A stretch of DNA of 25,000 nt from Prorocentrum cordatum (lineage: Eukaryota > Sar > Dinophyceae > Prorocentrales > Prorocentraceae): assembly GCA_963575745.1 (NCBI GenBank), contig CAUYUJ010015283.1, positions 24,910 through 49,909 on the forward strand, written 5' to 3'. The translations under genes were made by a program, and so were the position numbers. This document shows positions 1 through 8,876 of this stretch, piece by piece (position 1 is the first letter of the stretch; the number at the start of each line of letters is the position of its first letter). The notes below the pieces were generated by a model, which was not told the DNA's origin, searched no databases, and saw nothing but the letters and a program-made list of their open reading frames with translations.

Positions 1-135
1 GGGGGAGGAGGAGGAGGAGGAGGAGGAGGAGGAGGAGGAGGAAGAGCTGGAGGAGGAGGAGGAAGAGGAGGAGGAGGAGGAGGAGCAGCAGGAGGAGCAG
101 CAGGAGGAGCAAAATGAGGAGGAGGATCAGCACGT
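1..135. repeat. Compound GGA/GCA microsatellite, left copy
   Basis: Nearly pure GGA trinucleotides with GAA and GCA interruptions run from the window edge to about 129, followed by GATCAGCAC. A closely similar tract lies at 4017-4165 in the same orientation and is followed by GACCAGCAC. The two bracket the minus-strand LINE remnant, which suggests a long duplicated target or insertion into a microsatellite. Poly-Glu or poly-Leu reading frames across it are artefacts of the repeat. Confidence 0.9.
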
Positions 136-210
136 GGTTGGGGACGGAAGTTCAATCCGCCCTATTGCTTGCCATCTCGCTGTTGAGATGAGGCTGCGAC
201 TCTGGCTGCT

Positions 211-1470
211 TCAGCGGCGATATCTCTGAGCCTTACAGGAGGGCCCTGGAAAATAGATGGGTCCTTGGGACTTTGGGTGTTTCCCAGCGCACAAAAGTCG
301 CCACTGGGTGCGATCACCGTCCCTCCTGAAACCATGGCAGCCCTCTTTGAGCTTCTTGACATTTGATTCACTGTACTTGCCGCAGCCAGAGCACATCATG
401 ATGAAGTTCAAACTTCTCTTTTGACGGGCAACATAAAATGTATGGCCCTGGGGGTCCTCAGCTATCTGAGACATCTGTAGGTGATAGCTCCGGCATGGCT
501 CATCTTTGCGGGTCTGATAAATCCTGTCAGAGCATCGGGCCTTGCATGTCGAGCACAGCCACTTGTTGGATCTGCTATTCCACCCCCAAGAGTGGCCAGG
601 ACTTTGGGGCCGCGGGGCCACAGGAGCTGGCGGAGGAGGGGCCCCGCCAGTCCAAACCACCCGAGCACTGGCTGCTCCCGCCGCAATGGGCTGAGCAACC
701 GTCTTGTCCCGAGAAGAAAACGCTTTCTTGCTGACTTTAGGTCCAACTGGCTCCCACAAACTTAAAGCTCGAGCAACGTAGCGCAGCCACTTGGCCAGCA
801 GGGATCTGTCCCCGGTGGCTCCCTCAATCTCATTGGTCGAGGGACGCTGCAACATCTGAGCTCCTAGCTTAGCAAACTTATCGGCGAAATCGTTTCCAGT
901 GGCTGTCAGCCACTCTTCCGAGCCCTGGGTGAGACGTTCGGGGCTCTGGTGAGCCTTTATTTTGTCCAGAGTGATTCCACGGTGCCAGTTGGCCGAGCCT
1001 TGGGCCAGCAAAGCAACTCCAGAGTATCTCTGCTTCCTATTGTGGAATTCACTGTACACATCAATCACTCCCTGATAATCAGTGATTGTCTTGTTAATGG
1101 CATAGGGAGAGGAGGAGGAGACAGCAGCAAGCACAGCAAGGTGCTCAGCAGAGGGGGAGGTTTGGGGGAGGTTGCGGCCTACAGGGCCATATACTGCAGC
1201 CGTCACCTCGCCCTCGGAGTCGAGCGCGATGGCTGGATAACCTGCTACATGAAAATCCCTGGGGCCCTGTTGTAAACAAGACCCGTCAGTATATATATAT
1301 ATATATATATATATACATAGATACATATTACCTACTAGGGCCTCAGAGATGGGAACATTGTCTCTAGTCCAGACGACCTGCTGCTGCAAGCCAAGGCCCT
1401 CGGGAGCTCCCGTGGACCAGTCCAAACCTTCCAGAAAACCCGCCTGGCTCGGGAATATACCTGGGCCCAT
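211..1470 (-). pseudogene. RNase H domain and C-terminal zinc ribbons of the first LINE
   Basis: The fragment starts at ATG 1470 after an in-frame TAA and has 419 codons. RNase H degrades the RNA strand of the RNA/DNA hybrid during retrotransposition. The four expected acidic residues are visible: D in TDGS (residue 62), E in SAEHLAVLAA, D in TDYQGVID and the last D in GNDFADKFAK. Downstream come a module with WLCSTC and a later Cys, then a second with CSGCGKY, a GC.G motif and GKHP near the C-terminus. Directly before the first catalytic Asp the protein reads as alternating Ile-Tyr because a TA dinucleotide repeat forms the codons there. It is a fragment of a larger polyprotein; the RNase H core itself looks complete. 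Confidence 0.8.
1289..1316. repeat. (TA)n microsatellite inside the RNase H coding region
   Basis: About 13 TA dinucleotides run uninterrupted, flanked by GTCAG on the left and CATAGATACATA on the right. In the element's frame it encodes alternating Ile/Tyr that merge into the first RNase H strand just ahead of the TDGS motif. Odd-length changes would shift the frame. Confidence 0.9.
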
Positions 1471-1500
1471 AAGGACCTGGGCTTCTTCAGCATTATAACA

Positions 1501-2037
1501 TTAATCTCTGCGGGGCGCTGTACAAGGGCAACTCACGAGTCTGTGATGAAGATCGTCAGTTGGGTGTCCACATTGGCATTCTGTTTCCGCTGGGTACCCT
1601 GCTTTTCTCAAACAAGAATGGGTCCAAATACACTGGGTCAGGAAGGCCAGGAGGGTGGTTTTCTCGGTTTGTTTGAGCCCTGGGTATTGTAAAACCTTCC
1701 GTGCCGTGGACGTGTCGAGCGAGCCTTGGAGCCCTAACTTCGCCGCGGCCTGGACATGCAGCTGGTCGCCCCAGGCCTGCTTCATCCAAGTCTGGAGCAT
1801 GCAGGGGGAGGTGGAGGTTAATATGTGGGTCCTCTGGTACTGATCTACCAACGTGAAGGGCGAGGTGAACTGCCATCCCAACCTCTGTGCACTTAAGATT
1901 GCTGCTCCAAACGGGCCTCGACAATCGCGCCACGTCCGTGGTGGGGCTTCGAGCACTGTCGCAGCTCGCGCTCGAAGTTGAGGCAAACCGTGGCCAGGGG
2001 AATTCTGACCTATCATGGCGCGCCACACCAGCTGCGA
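1501..2037 (-). pseudogene. Linker with zinc knuckle between RT and RNase H (first LINE)
   Basis: This is in the same frame as the thumb segment above it and the RNase H segment below it, separated from each by one stop codon (TGA 2038-2040, TAA 1501-1503). Near the C-terminal end is CQCGHPTDDLHHRLVSCP, a C-x-C-G...HHRL..C knuckle of the kind found between RT and RNase H in such elements. The second plus-strand element has an equivalent (CLGCGSAVGTPHHRLHKC). Upstream are Trp/Arg-rich stretches without a recognised fold. The linker probably helps bind the RNA template; that is a family-level inference. Confidence 0.6.
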
Positions 2038-2370
2038 TCAAATGATGATGGGGCCAACACCTGGTCTCCAACAGGGGTCGCCAAGTAAGCACAGAGCCAA
2101 CGTACTAGAACGCGTTGTTGTACCTGGACCTGCTATTTGTAGATAAAGTCTACGAGCAGCTTTTAGTTCTTTACCACCTAGGCCTACCACTTCCGTCCCG
2201 TAGAATTGTGCTTGCCCGAAGCCCGTGCTGTACAGCTTGAGGGTATTGGATCCAGCTCTTCTTACAGCTCTTATACGATAAAGTCGATCTTCAAGTTGCG
2301 TATGACGATCTCGAAGCTTAGAACTTGTAATACCTCTTCCTCGTTTTTGACCAGCCCGAAAAAACAACAC
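2038..2370 (-). pseudogene. RT thumb/connection segment after a frameshift (first LINE)
   Basis: The RT frame ends soon after NLGVVF. The expected continuation (FRAGQKRGRG, then a Lys/Arg-rich helical stretch) appears one frame over, beginning at a run of six A/T near 2355. The fragment ends at an in-frame TGA (2038-2040), after which homologous linker sequence continues in the same frame. The homopolymer frameshift may be real decay or a sequencing error. Confidence 0.6.
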
Positions 2371-3660
2371 CTAGATTGGCCGCATGATGAGGGACCGAGC
2401 CTGAGTATCTCCCTAGTGCTTTTGCTAGTCGCTCTTGTATGACGAACGCCGAGGCTAGCACAGCAGACTTGTTGATGGCAATGAAACGCTCCAGTTCGTA
2501 CTGGATGGCACTCAAAAGACTGGCAGCTGCACGCTTCAACTCGGAGGCGACCGTCTTCTTGCACTTGTGGGAGAAGAGGAGGAGGAGGTCATCAATGAAC
2601 ATGTGGAGGGATACTTCAACATTACTGGTCCAGATATCTAATGCCTCGATGCAATACATTTGCACGAGAAAGGTCGCGAAACTGCAGTCTGTTGGGATCC
2701 TTTTGGTGGGGTAGCTTGCATACGATGTTTGGTTATTCAGAGTAATCAAACGCTGACCTTGATATTGATTTAGAATAGTAGCCAAACGAGCTCCATTGAA
2801 ACCAGTATCTAGAGCACGTCGGTGTAGTTTCTCTCTGTTTACGTGTTCGTAATAATTGGTCAAGTCCCACATGATGGAAGCGGTGTGCAGCTCCTCTTCT
2901 TGAACTGCTCCGCTCCCTGCCTGCAAATATTGTTGGTACACCAACTCCAAGATGGACCGCCCAGCTTGGTGGGCCAAAAACTCTCGCCGATCGTTCTGCT
3001 CCCAGCTTCTTGCTTCAACTTGTCGAATTCTGCCCCAAACTCGATAAACAGCTGGCATGAGCCCTATCCCCCGATAAGATGGGCCGTCCCCAGAAGGCTT
3101 GTGTTTAGGGATAAGAGCTGATATCACTGCAAGAAGCTGAGAGGGCATACTACCGACGCGCTCCACGCACATGAGGAGCCTGCAAAAAACCTTCTGCTGA
3201 TCGAACGACAGCAGCCTGAAGTGACACGGGTGGATGCCGTCCCACGTCTCCGCCGTGGAGTGGCTAAGCTTGCGCAAGGCCCTCTTGAGCATGCTGGGGG
3301 TGATCCCGGGGAGCCTGAGGGCAGCTTGAGGATATCCAGGGACTTTCGGACGCTTGACCTGACTCGACTCCCAGATCTTCGTTAGCCTTCTGACCTCCGA
3401 GTAGAGCAACTCCGTGGGGCTCCCCGAGAAATCACCGCGGGCCGTCTTAGTTTTGGCTGGCTTCCAGGCTTGGACATTATTGGTCCATCGGTGGGCCCAC
3501 CCAGCTCCAGAGGTCATTTTGTTTGAAACCCATTGCTTCCAAGACTGTGTCGCTCCCAAAGATTCAGAACTCTTCCCTTTGTCCAACAACTTCTTGACCT
3601 GGTCGTGCAGCTCCGAAAAGATGTCCCTGGCGTTGTCCGAAAAACCTTTGGGCCTAAAAC
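2318..3660 (-). pseudogene. Reverse transcriptase domain of the first LINE
   Basis: Counting from codon 3589, the fragment is 423 residues and shows the RT blocks in order: AETWDGIHP (113-121, RT0/1), ALIPKHKPSG.GPSYRGIGLMP (about 159-179), motif A MWDLTNYYEHV (catalytic D242), motif B region PTDCSFATFL (299-308), motif C FIDD (331-334), motif D-like KSAVLAS (374-380) and NLGV (405-408). The catalytic Asp residues of motifs A and C are kept. The frame is open upstream to about 3655 (GFSDNARDIFSELHDQ precedes codon 3589), so the nominal start is not a true start. A frameshift near 3650, at a T5 run, separates it from the N-terminal segment. Motif A DLxxYYEHV is an unusual variant of the common DLxKAFD form. 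Confidence 0.85.
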
Positions 3661-4016
3661 CTGTATGTCCTGCTGGAGGCTCTCACTGAGGGTGCGGGTC
3701 CTGTTGAGCAGCTTGGCCAGCTCCTCATTCTCGTGAAACTCTGCAGGAGGCTCTCCAAGCACCTGCACCTGGTCGGGCAAATCATCTGGCTGCTTCCTGG
3801 CGATGGCACCTTGGATTTCCATCACCTGATTGAGCAGCCAACGTACCGACCTACAGTACGACTTCCATTCTACTCGGTGCTGACTCTCTACTGCTTTAGC
3901 TGATAACCAAACCAGGGTAGGGGGAGCGCATCTATGTCCAGGATGTTTGAAAACAGCGTTATTCGCTCTACTTATCGCTACTTCCATATCTTCAACAAAT
4001 ATTTCAAACAAAAAAA
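3640..4016 (-). pseudogene. N-terminal segment upstream of RT (first LINE)
   Basis: This is an open minus-strand frame from the edge of the GGA array. It contains LVWLSAKAVESQHRVEWKSY and a Leu/Glu-rich helical stretch ending IQVLGPK, where the RT frame takes over after a one-base shift. There are no endonuclease motifs. The poly-Leu read upstream of 4016 is encoded by the microsatellite and is not taken as part of the protein. It probably corresponds to the spacer between endonuclease and RT in a full-length element. Confidence 0.5.
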
Positions 4017-4165
4017 GGAGGAGGAGGAGGAGGAAGAGGAGGAGGAGGAGGAGGAGGAGCAGGAGCAGCAGGAGCAGCAGGAGCAGGAGGAGCAGCAGGA
4101 GCAGCAGGAGCAGCAGGAGCAGCAGCAGGAGGAGGAGGAGGAGGAGGAGGAGGAGGAGGACCAGC
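4017..4165. repeat. Compound GGA/GCA microsatellite, right copy
   Basis: After a run of seven A (4010-4016) come GGA, GAA and GCA trinucleotides to 4160, then CCAGCAC. The composition, orientation and right-hand boundary match the tract at 1-135. Reading frames of poly-Glu, poly-Gln or poly-Leu here are repeat artefacts. Confidence 0.9.
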
Positions 4166-4332
4166 ACCTCCCCTCATGCTGATCCTGCTGGACGCCGCCG
4201 CCCGGCCCGCCGCGGAGAGGCCTCGCGCTTCTTGGGGCTGGCGAGCGTGTGCGCCTGCATCGGAGCCCCGCGCGCCGTCCGCGGCCGCCGACCCAACCCG
4301 TTATGGTCAGCACCATCGTCCTAACCGCCACG
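4166..4332. other. Short GC-rich spacer, no gene seen
   Basis: GC-rich unique-looking DNA between the two trinucleotide arrays. No conserved protein motif is visible in any frame. Confidence 0.5.
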
Positions 4333-5391
4333 ACCCATCATCATCAGCAGCAGCATCACCATTATCTCATCAGCAGCATCAGCATCATCATCGCCAGTAT
4401 ATGTAAGACTAGTGTCATCCTCTTTGTCAGCATCATGGTCATCATCATTCCCATCAGCAGTAGCAGCATCACCATCATCATAATATTCATCATCATCATC
4501 AGAAGCATCAACAGCCGAATCATCATCATCATCATCAGCAGCAGCATCATCGTCGCCATCATCTTTATTGTTAGTACCACCCTCAGCATCATCAGCATCA
4601 TCATCATCATACACAGCATATGAATCATCATCATCACCATCAAGTCAGCAGCATCAAACAACCGCATCATCATCATCATCAGCAGCAGCAGCATAATATA
4701 TCATCAGCATCCGCGTCAGAATCGCCATAATCTTTGTTGTTAGTACCACCATGCTCACTGTGATCATCCTGGGCCGAATCATTCTCATGAACAGTATCAT
4801 GATCACCATCATCACCATCAAGTCATCAGCATCATCAGCATCAACAACCGCATCATCATCAGCAGCAGCATCATGAGCAGCACCATCAGTATCGTCATAA
4901 GCATCGTCATCATCATCATAATCAACAGCAGTATACTCTTCATTATCATCATCATCGTCGCAATCGTCATCATCATCAGTATCACCGTCATCGTCATCAG
5001 CATCAGCAGCATCCTCATCATCGTAATCCTCATCATCAGCACCACAGTCGTGTTCATCTTTTCCATCATCATCGTCGTCGCCTTAGTCATCATCGGCATC
5101 ATCGCCATCATCGTTATCAGTATCATCAACATCGCCATCGTCATCGTCGTCGTTACCACATAACCACAACCGTAATCAGTATCAGTAGCAGCGGCATCAT
5201 TATCATCAGCAGCATCAGCTTCGTCATCATCATTTATCAGCATCATCACAAGTGTTATCATCACCAGCATCACCACCATCATTTTGATTTTCATGTTCAT
5301 CGTCATCATTGGCATCGTCGTCATCGAGAGACTCATCAGCATCATCACTCATCACCATCATCATCATTGTCGTCATCACCATCCTCATCTA
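4333..5391. repeat. 1 kb CAT/CAG-type trinucleotide array
   Basis: The whole stretch is built from CAT, CAG, CGT and ATC-type triplets kept largely in register. A marker block TTGTTAGTACCACC occurs at about 4568 and 4735, each preceded by ATCTTT and followed 70-100 bp later by CATCAAG and CAACCGCATCATCATC. This gives a higher-order period near 168 bp, an exact multiple of three. Minus-strand frames read as Asp/Ala-rich protein with mainly GAT/GAC/GCT codons but are cut by stops and phase changes, so no gene is called. Confidence 0.9.
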
Positions 5392-5424
5392 AAGGTTGTC
5401 TGTAAAGGTGTCCTGTCCAGAGCT

Positions 5425-5661
5425 TCAAAGACCTCCTCGGATACCTGGGGATCTCGGTGGGAGCACACAGTACGCACCGAGCTTGTGTTCGTATTCGAGA
5501 GATTTACACCATTCGCCCGACCTCCAAAAGGTGGATGGAAGTTCTTTCAGCCTCCCGTACCCCATCAGCCCATTCAGAAACAATGCCCAGACGAGCCGTC
5601 GGGAGAAGGGAAAAAGATAAGCACACAGTGAAACAAGAAACGCCAACAATGCAAGGCTCAT
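5425..5661 (-). CDS. Small hypothetical ORF with hydrophobic N-terminus (weak)
   Basis: ATG at 5661-5659 opens 78 codons ending at TGA 5425-5427. The N-terminus (MSLALLAFLVSLCAYLF) could be a signal peptide or membrane anchor, followed by SRRLVWALFLNGLMGYG and a polar tail with two Cys. I recognise no family. Codon choice is mixed, unlike the GC-rich third positions of the LINEs. A chance ORF is quite possible. Confidence 0.2.
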   Translation of the reverse strand: MSLALLAFLVSLCAYLFPFSRRLVWALFLNGLMGYGRLKELPSTFWRSGEWCKSLEYEHKLGAYCVLPPRSPGIRGGL

Positions 5662-5669
5662 CTTGATCC

Positions 5670-5870
5670 GATCGACCAGATTCGGTACCAGTTTCGGCTG
5701 GCCCGATCCGATTCGATTCCAATGTTCCAGCGATCCCATGCGATTCGATGGTTAAGGGGCGTTATTTTGCATATTGGCGATCTTGGCGCAGCCGATCCGA
5801 TTCGACCTCGGTCCGTGCCGATGCAGATCGACCCGAGGCATGCTCCGATCATGGCCCGATTTTCCGTTTC
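5670..5870. repeat. Cluster of CCGATCCGATTCGA-type motifs
   Basis: An exact 14-mer CCGATCCGATTCGA occurs at 5703-5716 and 5792-5805, with variants GATCCGATCGACCAGATTCGG (from about 5676) and CGATCCCATGCGATTCGATGG (from about 5731). Further GATC/CGAT motifs follow to about 5870. The motif is partly palindromic. No gene is seen from 5871 to 6060. Confidence 0.6.
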
Positions 5871-6063
5871 GATGCTGATTGATTTTGCAACGTTGAGTTT
5901 GGAGGCATTTGTCGGCGGCGCGCCGAGGGGGGAAGTGAGAGGGCAGCCTTTCCAGAAGGGCGTTTCAGAAGCCCTCTGGCTTTTGAGAGGCCGTCTCTGC
6001 CTTCGGAAAAGGTTCAGGAGGGGAAAAGCACACAGACACAAAGAATGAATCGTCGCATCCGAG

Positions 6064-6119
6064 GAAAATGTAGAAAATAGATTGGAAGTGGAGGGGCAGA
6101 CTAGAAAATGTAGAAAATA
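6064..6119. repeat. Exact 16-bp direct repeat
   Basis: GAAAATGTAGAAAATA is present at 6064-6079 and 6104-6119, 40 bp apart start to start. The 24 bp between them contains GGAAGTGGAGGGGCAG. It could be a short tandem duplication; nothing identifies a transposon between the copies. Confidence 0.8.
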
Positions 6120-6211
6120 TGGTGAATCCTAGGGTTCGCGTCTATTTTAATCGTGTGCCCCCCCGGGCCCCAGCCACAAAGCTTCCTAGGAAAGGGCGGA
6201 GAATTTCCGCG

Positions 6212-6278
6212 CCCGCCCCCCCCCAGAAGGTCCGCCCCCCCCCCCCCCCCGCCCCGGCCCTGCCCCCTCCCCCCCCCC
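6212..6278. repeat. Poly-C tract with strong G4 potential on the minus strand
   Basis: Runs of C of length 9 (6216-6224), 16 (6235-6250) and 10 (6269-6278) are separated by short spacers. The minus strand therefore carries several long G-runs in close spacing, the standard layout for a G-quadruplex. Such tracts are also prone to length errors in assemblies. Confidence 0.9.
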
Positions 6279-6283
6279 GGGTG

Positions 6284-7720
6284 CGCGCCGCGGCATCGGA
6301 GAGCTACTTGCGCCCCCCCGAAGAAAACTGAGGTCCGACGGCGCGGAATCGTGAAAATCACGACCTCGAGTCGACGGAGGGAAAGGTACCCATACCGCTA
6401 TCCCTTGTTGCCAAGGCCCGCCGTGACCAGAAAAGCCTCTTCGTTCCTTCTTGCGCGTTCCTCATGGGGGCACGATTGCAGTGGAAACACATGCCAAGAA
6501 ACACCTTGCTCGCCTCCAGGTGCCCTGGGCGTCTTGGATTTCGATGGTTTTGCTTTATGGGCAGCGTGACGTTCCCACACCGAAAATCAGTGGACGTCTT
6601 GTAGTCTCAGGGTTGGGCTTCTGGTGGAAGGTTTCTTGTGGTCGAGCTCCCATCGTAGTTCGGCCAGGCTGAAGGCGGCCCTGGCCGAGCTCAGCTTGGC
6701 CAGGCTTCTTCTGTGCCCACAAGGGGGTGGCGCGAGAGGGGCGGCCTTCTAACACGTTGGGAGGGGCTCCTGCGAGGGCAGGAGACTTGCAAGAGGATCT
6801 CGGAAGCGCTCGGGTGCTTCCCACGAGGCTGCTATTGGAAGCCGGGAGGGCTCCCAGAGAGGCCTCCCTGCCTTCTGAAAAGTCTCCCTGCCTGCTCAAA
6901 CCAAAGGCCACCCCCCCTCCATCGCGCCACCCCGACACTTGCGCGACGCCAGCCCTACTGAACGCCCCGAGGGACCGTCGAGGCGGACGGGAGGGGGGCG
7001 GGGCAGGAGCGGGGCCCTGGGAGGTGCGCGCCGGCTCTCGGTCGGGGTGTTCTCCAGCAGCCGCGCCTCGCCGAGAGCGCTCCGGGGAGTGCCCAGGCCG
7101 TCCCGGAGAGCCGCCGGAGGCCCGAGTTGCGACCCGCGAAGCCCAAAGCCAGAGCAGGCGACAGGGGGGGGGATCGGGGGAGCAACGGAGGGTACGATTA
7201 AGTCGGGCATGCCCCTCTTCAGGTGGAATGTTCAAAAATAGTCCGAAAATAATATGGGGACGATGTTTAGACAATTTGTTTGTATGTCAGAATATTTTTA
7301 TTTTTTATTGTTCGTCCAAGATCCGCCTGTAGGAGAAAATGCCCGACCTAGGGGCACGACCTCACCTGCATGCGGCTGGTTGCGTCCCAGTCGCTAGGCA
7401 TGCTCCTCGATGCATGTTCGGTTCTGGCGCCAGGAGGCGCTGGCAAGACAGCTGCATGCAGTTGAATATCCAACCGTTCTTCGCTACCCCCCCACCCCTT
7501 CGTCGGCCTCGGGACAGGCTGGGGAGGAGAGTTTGGGGGAGAAGTGGGGGAAAGAGAGAGGGAGAGAGACCCATGGGCAAAGATAGGGGGGAGTAGGCTC
7601 AGGGTGGAATGCATCAGTCTCCAATCGCCCATTCACCGCCGACAGGAGCCTGATAGCCCCGCCAAGGACGGAACGGTTTCGCGATCGACGGCCTGGATGG
7701 CGCCGATCCATCGGAGTTGT
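6284..7720. other. GC-rich non-coding region, no gene recognised
   Basis: Long open frames exist on both strands (for example minus 6555-7274), but all are low-complexity Pro/Arg/Gly/Ser text typical of GC-rich DNA and show no conserved motif. A perfect 9-bp inverted repeat TCGGCCAGG/CCTGGCCGA lies at 6660-6668 and 6680-6688. A short AT-rich island is at 7225-7325. Confidence 0.5.
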
Positions 7721-7795
7721 GCCGCCGATTTTGGCTCAGTGGCTCCGCCCCTGAGCCAGTCCCGTGTCTCGACTCGAAGACCGCAACTACATTTG

Positions 7796-7941
7796 CAGAA
7801 ATTGTCGGAGTTCCGCGCGGATTTCTTGGATCGGTTCCCCTCGATCCTGCCTCTCAGAGCACGCCAGTGGCGGCGCCAGAGGCGCCGCAAGCGGGCCCAA
7901 CGGCGATCCAAGAAGTCTGTGCGGAGCCCCGACAGTTTATG
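7796..7941. mobile_element. Foldback (MITE-like) element, copy 1
   Basis: The left arm (7796-7834, beginning CAGAAATTGTCGG) and the right arm (7901-7941) are inverted repeats of about 40 bp with about 80% identity by eye. The centre holds a perfect hairpin GCGGCGCC-AGA-GGCGCCGC. The heptamer CAACTAC lies at 7784-7790 and 7944-7950 and could be a target-site duplication, although the right-flank similarity to copy 2 makes that uncertain. No coding capacity; a non-autonomous element is the best reading. Confidence 0.55.
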
Positions 7942-8144
7942 TTCAACTACGCTGCGTTTCTTCCTTTAATTTCGTGCCCCCCCTCAGATATTGCCAGATC
8001 GGGGAAATTTCAGACTCAATATCGCCGGAACTCGGGTTTGCTGGCGCTTTCTGACGAGCCCGTCTCGAATTTTGACGGCCCAGTGTTCGTGGGATGTTTG
8101 TAGCGGGAGCTCGCGCTAAATTTCAGGTTGGGTCTTGTCATTGT

Positions 8145-8162
8145 CCTGACGGCCCCGTCAGG
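8145..8162. other. Perfect 8-bp stem hairpin
   Basis: CCTGACGG-CC-CCGTCAGG forms a compact palindrome. It sits between weaker outer arms GGTTGGGT and AACCCGAC. No downstream T-tract or gene suggests a role as a terminator. Confidence 0.6.
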
Positions 8163-8204
8163 CCAACCCGACTCCCCCCGGACCCAGGCCTTACGTCTCC
8201 CCGA

Positions 8205-8295
8205 TCCACGGTCGGGAACTTGTGGATAGCGTGTCGCTCCGCCGGTGCTGGCCCACCACGCTTCGGCGCGACACGCGATCCATTTCCCGGTCCCC
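8205..8295. repeat. Inverted repeat around GCGTGTCGC/GCGACACGC
   Basis: Left arm GGATAGCGTGTCGC (8224-8237) pairs with right arm GCGACACGCGATCC (8268-8281) with one mismatch. Weaker pairing continues outward (GTCGGGAAC against TTTCCCGG). The nonamer GCGACACGC recurs directly at 8345-8353 and 8400-8408, and inverted at 9068-9076. Confidence 0.6.
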
Positions 8296-8876
8296 AGTTG
8301 TTGGCGTCCCGAGCCTTTCCCGGCCTCCCGACCCGCTGAGCGGGGCGACACGCTACGCGATCCGCTTGCAAGGCATAGCAGGTCGCCGGGGCCGCCGCGG
8401 CGACACGCGAAGCAAAAGTTTCCGAACGCAATGTCGTTCCCCCTTGGAGGTGGAGGGGCAGTGAGAGAGGCGTGGGCGAGCGAGGAGCCATCGCCGGCGG
8501 GAGCCTCACGGGGGGCCTGCTGTGGTGCTTCGGGGCGCGCGGCGACGTTGACGCCCCTGGCGGCGGCAAAGACCACGGTCCCCGGCTTAGATCATGTTAG
8601 AAACGTTCGGGGTGTTTTGGTTTCTTCTCCAAGTTTCGAAGGTTAGCGCCGTTCTCGAGTCGGTTACGTTTTGTATTACAAGTTGTGTTTCTGTTTGGTG
8701 TTGCCGTTTTTGTTTCTCTGTTCTGGTTGACCGAAAACCGAAAAGTTGATCACGGAGCAAAAAACGTGACCAGCGCTTTTCACATTAATTAAGGTCCTGG
8801 GTACGATTACCCTGGCTACGCGGCGATGTTCATGCTGGCGGCTGGCCTCAGCTCGAGGCACAAAAAGCGGCAGAAG

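Larger units (their letters stand above)
136..4016 (-). mobile_element. LINE-type retroelement remnant (RT + RNase H), 5'-truncated
   Basis: Reading on the minus strand from 4016 to about 136, the order is a short N-terminal segment, reverse transcriptase, thumb/linker, a C/H zinc-knuckle linker, RNase H and two C-terminal zinc-ribbon-like modules. This is the order expected for RNase H-bearing non-LTR elements. No endonuclease domain is seen upstream, so the copy looks 5'-truncated. The reading frame is broken by frameshifts near 3650 and 2355 and by in-frame stops at 2038-2040 (TGA) and 1501-1503 (TAA). The 3' untranslated part is under 100 bp. The clade is not assigned with certainty; RNase H-bearing, I-like groups are the closest in layout. 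Confidence 0.8.

Noticed and set aside
3934-4331. Poly-Glu, poly-Gln, poly-Ser and poly-Leu proteins
   Set aside because: These are translations of the GGA/GCA microsatellite in each frame.
4321-5348. Asp-, Met- or Ile-rich proteins on both strands
   Set aside because: These are translations of the CAT/CAG array. Stops and phase changes break the only plausible acidic frame.
6555-7274. A 239-codon minus-strand frame
   Set aside because: Low-complexity Pro/Arg/Gly/Ser text in GC-rich DNA, with overlapping open frames on both strands and no motif.
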